A DNA stretch of 64,000 bases from Acholoe squamosa (taxonomy: Eukaryota > Annelida > Polychaeta > Phyllodocida > Polynoidae): positions 77,832,394-77,896,393 of the forward strand of contig OX439035.1 of the NCBI GenBank assembly GCA_949317995.1, in the 5' to 3' direction. Below are positions 57,942 to 64,000 of this stretch, one piece after another. The notes beneath the pieces are model-generated. The model was not told the DNA's origin, searched no databases, and worked only from the letters and a program-made list of their open reading frames with translations. Both the position numbers and the translations under genes were made by a program. Within the stretch, counting starts at the first letter, position 1, and the number at the start of each line of letters is the position of its first letter.

Positions 57942-58189
57942 AAATGGAGGCCTCTGATTGGCTACATGCCCAGTGAGTTATATCCTTAGATTAGCTATAG
58001 TCCTGTTCCGATACATACTATACTACTGACCAGGATTCTATCATAGGTTACTTCTGGCAGACATTGCAGTGTCTGGCAGTTGCTAGATCTATGCCTATAA
58101 ACGGATTACCGTCAAGCGTTATTGAACAATGACCAGTTCGACTCTCGCCAGTCTATAATTTGCTGCAACGTCTGGCCTCATGGGCAATA

Positions 58190-58400
58190 TCACTGCAACA
58201 AATGTGTGTTGAGTTAACACACTTTGTAACACGCTTATTTGCAGCACATTTTTACTCACTTATTATTTTCAACACACAACACACTTAACTCAAAAGTGTG
58301 TTAGAAAGTGTGTAACTCTCAGAAGTGTGTTGACAGAAAAAGTGTGTTGACATCAAAAGAGTGTAAACATAAAGTGTGTGGAGATAAGTGTGTGTTAAAC
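58190..58400 (+). repeat. TGTGTTA-rich tract, left inverted copy
   Basis: Dense AACACAC/GTGTGTT words in both orientations. Parts (TTTTACTCACTT, AACACAC, GCAACA) match the reverse complement of 59950-60145. Confidence 0.5.
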
Positions 58401-58744
58401 TTTGAGGAGGGGGGAGGGTGGGGGGAGGCAGTGTTAGTGGGGGGGGGGGTATGTTTATTTTTCAACATTTATCATCACTTCAGTTTGTCTGTTAAGTTAT
58501 TCCAGGCTCTTGCATTTAAAGCCAGTCCATCACTATACAGTTCTTCTCTGAGCCATGATAAATGAATGGTGCACAAATTCTGACCTGAAATATTAAGAAA
58601 ACAAAGGATTAATGTTTAAGGTGAAGAGCAAAGGAACATGTTATACAAAGTTATTACACGCCTTCTGTGATTTTGGGTGCTTTTTTTGGATATTCCCATG
58701 CACATACCTGTCGATATTGCACACCATGATGCATGCAGCATGAC

Positions 58745-58833
58745 TTTTGAAAGGAGGCATGTTATCCATGTAAGGAAGCATGTTATCCATGTAAGGAGGC
58801 ATGTTATCTATGGATAACATGCCTCCTTACATG
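58745..58833. repeat. 22-bp direct repeats ending in a perfect 21-bp-stem hairpin
   Basis: The word GCATGTTATCCATGTAAGGA occurs twice in tandem (from about 58758), then arms 58788-58808 and 58813-58833 pair perfectly around a 4-nt loop TATG. The arm is made of the same word, so the hairpin arose from an inverted copy of the tandem unit. Confidence 0.88.
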
Positions 58834-58883
58834 TCCTTACATGTCATATGTTACATGTTAAAACCTATGAAATTTTCACTGCC

Positions 58884-58951
58884 AGGGTAGGGCTCAAACC
58901 TACAGTCTCCTATCCCAAATCCAACTCCCTATGCAGTGCGCCACAGGGACT
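58884..58951 (-). repeat. tRNA-like SINE fragment
   Basis: On the minus strand TGGCGCACTGCAT (A-box-like) and GGTTTGAGCCC (B-box-like) at tRNA spacing. Different head from the SINEs at 185-400 and 59109. Confidence 0.5.
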
Positions 58952-58983
58952 GATGAGAAATGCTTGGTTAGAACCAGGTGTTG

Positions 58984-59240
58984 ATATGATAGGCAGGACG
59001 AGTCCCGGTCCGGGCAAACCTTTTTCTTTTCACATCCAACCAAACCAACGGCTGCTGGGCGCTGAGGTGTGTGTACCGCTGGTCTATTGGTTAGAATGCC
59101 ACCAGAAGCGGCCCCGTGGTCTAGTGGTTAGCACATTGCGCTCAGCTGCTAGAGGTAGGCGGGACGAGTCCCAGTCCCGGCGAATATTTTTTTCGCCTTG
59201 TGTACACACACTATGGCTGGCTTCAAGTACCAGGGAGGGA
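58984..59240 (+). repeat. tRNA-derived SINE with a second partial copy
   Basis: The main copy at 59109-59220 has TGGTCTAGTGGTTAG (A box) and GGGACGAGTCCCAGTCCC (B-box region), then a pyrimidine/T tail. A 3' half (GGCAGGACGAGTCCCGGTCC, 58993-59036) and a 5' piece (CTGGTCTATTGGTTAGAATG, about 59079-59098) of the same family lie just upstream, so at least two copies are nested or tandem. Confidence 0.65.
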
Positions 59241-59949
59241 AAGATTTTTGTTTGGAACTTGGATTTATTGATAACATGTAACGAGGGGGCCTTCAATAAA
59301 ACAGTAGTCATGACAAGAATGCCACAGGAGTGATTGATAGTTCATTAGAATACTCCATGATTAATTCATTAATTTCTTTTTGAGAACTCACAAGGATGTC
59401 TATATAAAGCCTCCATTGAACTGTACATGCCATGTATACATTGTACTATAATGATATCAACATTTCAAAATGTAGAATATCCCCACTTGCTAGTTCCTGA
59501 TAACTTACTCTTCGTAAGTCCATGTGGGTACCTGAAGGCATTGGAAGAAGCAATTATCTGAAGAGAAAAAAAAATGATGAGGATATACTACATGTATTTA
59601 TATAATAGATCACTTTGTACAACATGAAAGATACTCACTGGATGGTACACAACATGTTACATAGTCATAAAGCCTTTAATGGAAAATTATTCCTTTATAT
59701 AAATGACATTGTATTGCTATGAATTACTACAATGTACATGCATATTGTACTACAACTTGCATTTCAATCATTTTTAAGAGGATAATATATAAAATTACTT
59801 ACCAGACATATAGCATATAAGTAAAGACACTCCTCTCTCCAGCAGGTTCAGATTCAAACTGACTGTATGTAACTGTTAAAACAGACCTTTGGTCAGGTGG
59901 GGGGGGGGTAGTTAATCTGTTGCGTAATGCCACTTAAGACTGAGCTGGC

Positions 59950-60145
59950 ATGTGTGTATAGCAAAGGATTAATAAAATGTGTGTTGATTAAACACACTTT
60001 TCAGGATCTAAACACATTTCAGGATAGAGTGTGTATGTGTGTTAGAATATGTGTGTTAATGTCCAGAAAGTGAGTAAAATGTTAAAAGTGAGTTGAATAT
60101 CTATGTGTGTAACGATTTAGTGTGTTCCTGCAACATACATCTTTT
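59950..60145 (-). repeat. TGTGTTA-rich tract, right inverted copy
   Basis: Partner of 58190-58400 in opposite orientation; the two enclose 1.5 kb that contains SINE fragments. Confidence 0.5.
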
Positions 60146-60547
60146 ACAGCATAGATGCCGTATATTTCTTGCATTTGCAAGCCAGTCTCTCACCTTATAT
60201 TGCCCGGGTCGATTTTCTGTTTTCCATTTATTTATGTTGATAATGTGCCTATAAATGTTTGTGGGAAATTTTAAAACATTCTGGTGGTTATGATACCAGA
60301 AGGATAGTATATGTTATGCTCAGAGAAAGTGTGGGAACCCTCCCTAATTCCTTCTAGGGGCTCCTTCAACCCAGACGATGTTACAAAATGTTATTATCTA
60401 TGGGGACAATGGAACCTCTTCACATGACCACTATTGTATGCATTTTCTTGGGTCTGTGAGCAGTGAAAGTTTACAAAATGTCTCTAGATTATTAGCAAAT
60501 AGGTTTATCAATACAAATGTGGCCCAACGGGGAAGAACGTGCCTCCA
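60145..60547. other. Non-coding stretch, nothing definable
   Basis: No repeat or exon recognised. Confidence 0.35.
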
Positions 60548-60800
60548 GGGGGGATTTTAAGTACTGGTTTTGGCCACCAGGGGGCAGAATATGGGTAAAA
60601 CACTGACAAATATGCTAAAAAAAGCTTTAGACCATTTTTTTATAAGGAATCCAGTGGTATGCTTAAAATCGTTCCATCTCCACTGAAAATGTTCCATTTT
60701 TGGAATGTTGGTTGCCATGGAAACATAGAAAATTGGTAGATAAGGCCATTTATGGTTGCCATGGAAACCACTCCCCAATTCCAATTTTGAATTTTTGCCA
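60548..60800 (+). repeat. Interspersed repeat with CTCF and X-box motifs, copy 2
   Basis: Partner of 52495-52800. CCACCAGGGGGCAG at 60574-60587 matches the CTCF core at every position; X-boxes GTTGCCATGGAAAC at 60711-60724 and 60755-60768 are perfect. Confidence 0.65.
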
Positions 60801-63580
60801 CAAACTCATTTTGAAATTCCTTCAGGAACCCAGAACCGAAAACAGAACTCAAAAATTCCCTCTAGAACCAATTTTATGACAAAAACATCACATTTCTTTG
60901 GTTATTTTTCCACAAAACTGTATTTCTTTGCATTTTTAGTGTTTATGATAGGATATAATGCATTAAGAGCTTATTTCCTATTTTCATTTGTACACACAAA
61001 CCTATGTTTGACAAGCAATTACAGCAAAACTACCGGGGATATTTTAGCTCAAGATATCTCATTTTAAAGCCCATGACTTAAACCTTAAAAAGCCATTTCC
61101 ACCCAGGAGGCATGTTTTCCCTCACCTGGTCACAATTTTTAATATGTCATTTATGACAACTTTGATGTCTCAAAGAAGTAGTTCCTAACCATCTTTAATA
61201 TTACTTTTCTATTTATGAAATCGAGGCCACGGTATTTTGTACAAATTTAAAGGACGTAGATATACATTGCAATGTTCTCATTACGGAAGAATAGTGTATC
61301 AGTACTTGTAGTTAAAATATATATTTGATCAACGCCATGAACTACTTCAATGTTATCATTACACGTACATTAACCTTTCCCCTCTGATGTCTGGCCTCCT
61401 CAAACAGGCATTGATGATACCAGTAGACACCCTTGCTTAATTCCATACAATCATGGCCTCAACTTAGTTGTGTGAGGAAAGATTTAAACCAGACCCTGCC
61501 AGAAAAGCAAATAAAAGTTCGTCACATTGAAACGTATGCATTTCATTGAACATAGATCTTATTGAATTGGCTATATTACCCCCACTGAGTCTAAGAATCC
61601 CACTGAGTCTAAGAATCACTTCTGCGTGCTGTTGCATGACAATGACCGTAATTGGGATTAGACAAATCCCAGTATTTAGATCAAGAGAGTAAACTGGTAC
61701 CATTTCCCATTACCTTCCATGTCCCATCCTTTACCGCTCCCCTCAACATGTGACCTTTTTCAACACTGAAAGGGGCGGAGGTGTACATGTAAGATGGGGG
61801 AGGGGAGTCTTGATCGTTTCGAGTTGGCTTCACCCCTGCTGTGCCGTGAGAAGACACCCTGGTGTCTAGGCAACAGTCACAGCCCATTACAGTCTCACAC
61901 ACACCCCCCCCCATACTATGAGGCCAACTCCAGGACTGAGAGAAAGTAGTTGGTTGCGGGTTAAGGGCAATGGGCTGGAGGTGTATGGAGGGGACACTAA
62001 GCACAAACAGCAGAGGCGGACCTAACTAATAGTCATTGATCAGCCCACTAGGGGGCGATCCCGGATCAATAACATCAACTGCGGAATGTACGGGACCTGG
62101 CTGATGAGCCGTTGACATCGGAGAGGGGCGCAATAGTAGACCTGCCAATGTCATTTATAAAACCATGAGTGGTCCACAACCACTATCCAATCTGTATCTA
62201 AAATAAAGTACACTGAAAGGAGAGCGGGGGAGGGGATAATGCGATAACGATATCGTATGCGTTACAAATTTAGAATTATGTTATCCCCAAGTGAGAGCCT
62301 TGTCCTTCACAGACCCTACAATACTGTAGACTGTATCATACACGTTGTTAAATGGAAAAATGCATATGAAATTTTATACGAGCCCCTAAGCCATACAAAT
62401 TACTGACTTGGCATGAAATGGTGTAACATTCACTCAATATCTCTCCAGTAGGTAAGAGGAGTGTCATAATCTCTCGGTTTTAAGTCAAGGTAAACAGTAA
62501 TGTAAGGTGGTGTACAGAGGTCTGGGGTGTGTTTCCCAATTGTCATTTGGTTTTCGTAAGAAACACCATGGCAATGAGGACCTCGGGGACCCTTAATAAT
62601 TCTTTTTCCTAAAATGCGTTAACAGTATATCTTTCAAGAGCTATACTTTCACATTTCATTGAATCGCGGCTTTTAGTGCATTTGTGAATGGAATTTTTCT
62701 ACCATTTGACATAGAGAAAAGGGCCCCCGAGGTCGTTGGGGACGACCACCTTCTCTAATTACTCACTACCGATGTCCTCACTCAGTGTCCAACCAACGCG
62801 TGTGGTACCAAACCTAGGTGGCCGAGCAGAACAGATGATCCCCACAACCCACGTGAAGCATCCATTCTTGGTGACCGCTCACAAAAGATCTCAGAGAAAA
62901 GAAGTTCTGATGTAACTGTTCCAGGGTATATGGGAAGTGTTGTTGGTAAACAATGGAAGCCATCAATATTTCTCTATATTTAGAAAGGAGTGAGGTTATT
63001 ATAGGTAATGGTCTTTGTTTTTTACCCTGTATCAGTTGATTCGATTTTTTCTCTCCTAGGATAAGGATTTTGGTAGGGGAGCACCTTAGCCTTATCCATC
63101 TGATAATTGCATCAGATTCGATAAAGTAATGCTATGTATGTAGATGCATGAGCCTGGGTGTTACTGCTACCCAGTTTTCCTTTATATGCATTCTGAATAA
63201 AGGCATCTACCTCACCCCACGATCTTTGCCAATATATTCTTGGTTTCAGCGACTATTTACAATAATGTATCCTTGAAATGAAGTACTCCTAATTATGGTA
63301 AACCCAATATCACCACTAAGCTTGGTAGCATACCTTATCTTAATGCGTCGCATAGATTATTGTCTTACCATTACCTCTCTCATTGGGTAACCATTCCATA
63401 ATTAATCGCATCATTAACCTCCGTACCTAGCCTTATCAGCTTATACTTACCGACCAATGATTAGACAGTTATTAGCTTTGAAGTAGGATAGTTGATGCAC
63501 ATCGCAATGTCCAATTCACTAAAACTATCTGGAGGCAAATTAAGTTAACATATTCCAGGCGAATGTTGCCAAAATGCAAC
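60801..63580. other. Non-coding stretch with one CTCF-like motif
   Basis: CCACTAGGGGGCGA at 62045-62058 fits the CTCF core with one mismatch at the last base. CCCACTGAGTCTAAGAATC is tandemly duplicated at about 61581-61618. The 107-codon minus frame at 61681-62004 has no family signature. Otherwise nothing definable. Confidence 0.4.
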
Positions 63581-63599
63581 ACCAAGGTGGGCCTAATGG

Positions 63600-64000
63600 G
63601 TCTTTTGGCTACAGTGGCCCAGGAGGACGAAAATTTAGAAATGAAAAACACAATGAAAATGCAAAAAAATAGAAAAATCAAATTGCAAATTCAATGAAGA
63701 ATGAAAAACAATTATTTAAAAGTGCAATAAAAATCAAATATCATTCACTAAGACAATGAAGAATGAAAAGCAAAAATTCAAAATTGAAATGAAAATTAAA
63801 AATCAAATACCATTCAAAAAGTCAAAGAAGAATGAAAAACAAAAAAGTCAAAATTGAAATAAAAATCAATACTCATATTCCATTCACAAAGTAAATTCAC
63901 ATTGTCAAACACAAAGTCAATAGTCAATGAAAAATGAAAACTCAATTACCATCTGGTTGCTGTCAACTGTCAATTCACATAGTCAAATGCAATGTCAATA
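63600..64000. repeat. AT-rich degenerate tandem repeat at the window edge
   Basis: CAATGAAGAATGAAAA-CAAA recurs at about 63691, 63756 and 63825 (about 65-70 bp apart), with CATTCAC/AAAGTCAA between. Runs off the window. The start, at TCTTTTGGCTACAGTGGCCC, is GC-richer and may be its unique edge. Confidence 0.6.

Larger units (their letters stand above)
49881..58013. mobile_element. 8.1-kb block bounded by long inverted repeats
   Basis: Left arm 49881 to about 50400 and right arm about 57430 to 58013 are reverse complements block by block (GACTATAGCTAATCTAAGGA, GCCAATCAGAGGCCTCC, TTTGGTCACGTGACC, ACCTAATTAGGGG, GGTGGTGAGTTCCTTATTTG). Each arm has an internal duplication (second ACTATAGCTAA...CCAATCAGAGG copy at 50152-50200 and 57595-57645). 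A further inverted match lies inward at 50487-50570 and 55527-55600. No transposase, polymerase or capsid gene is recognised inside. A large non-autonomous or decayed DNA transposon, or two independent inserts of one repeat, would both fit. Confidence 0.65.

Noticed and set aside
49881-58013. Polinton or other virus-like element
   Set aside because: Long inverted ends and convergent small frames prompted the idea, but no polymerase, integrase, ATPase, protease or capsid signature is visible and the interior is mostly closed in all frames.
58788-58833. microRNA precursor
   Set aside because: The stem is perfectly paired with a 4-nt loop and derives from a local tandem repeat; animal miRNA hairpins have bulges and larger loops.
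59109-59181. True tRNA gene
   Set aside because: A-box and B-box-like words are present, but the cloverleaf is poor and partial copies lie alongside, so it is a SINE.
61681-62004. 107-codon minus-strand open frame with a CDCC motif
   Set aside because: No recognisable domain, signal peptide or splice context; composition matches the surrounding non-coding DNA.

Overview
The window is animal genomic DNA. It is AT-rich non-coding sequence holding one recognisable spliced host gene with GT-AG introns, one long introns of 9.3 kb, tRNA-derived SINEs, many microsatellites and minisatellites, foldback elements and one degenerate Ty3/Gypsy retrotransposon. The host gene is a Spec3/stum-family membrane protein, a family known from sea urchin, Drosophila and vertebrates. 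A marine invertebrate (deuterostome or lophotrochozoan) is the best guess; the species cannot be named from the sequence alone.

Layout. 1-9 kb: a tRNA-type SINE, a foldback element (2218-2621), a 42-bp minisatellite (4560-5720) lying between two inverted copies of another repeat, and an 80-bp repeat (7249-7660). 9-15 kb: an inverted pair of G-rich repeats (9180/11787), short shared modules, a GACC-rich simple repeat, two diverged copies of a 350-bp repeat, a poly(A)-type 3' end and a small promoter-like CpG cluster (13.74-13.86 kb). 15.3-15.75 kb: a foldback repeat with a perfect 29-bp stem.

17.6-29.35 kb, minus strand: the stum/SPEC3-like gene, three coding exons joined in phase (558 aa). 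Its first intron contains small hairpin repeats and a long (TA)n. 29.4-32.5 kb: upstream region with a possible X-box and another foldback. 32.55-41.84 kb: a broken Ty3/Gypsy element with two LTRs, inserted inside a (TA)n microsatellite, with about 4 kb of extra sequence between pol and the 3' LTR.

42-49 kb: E-box/CCAAT clusters, a (GA)n tract, a 53-bp satellite with higher-order structure, a 48-bp minisatellite and two TATA-type core promoters. 49.1-58.0 kb is the most unusual region: a perfect palindrome of four AGGTCA half sites, a dense cluster of AGTCC/GGACT palindromes, then an 8.1-kb block bounded by inverted arms of about 0.5-0.6 kb packed with perfect CACGTG, CRE, CCAAT and CArG motifs. 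58-64 kb: SINE fragments, a perfect 21-bp-stem hairpin, TGTGTTA-rich inverted tracts, CTCF-like motifs and an AT-rich repeat at the edge.

No complete undescribed gene system was found. The strongest leads are the motif-dense inverted-repeat block at 49.9-58.0 kb and its neighbouring palindromic clusters. All similarity statements are by eye.
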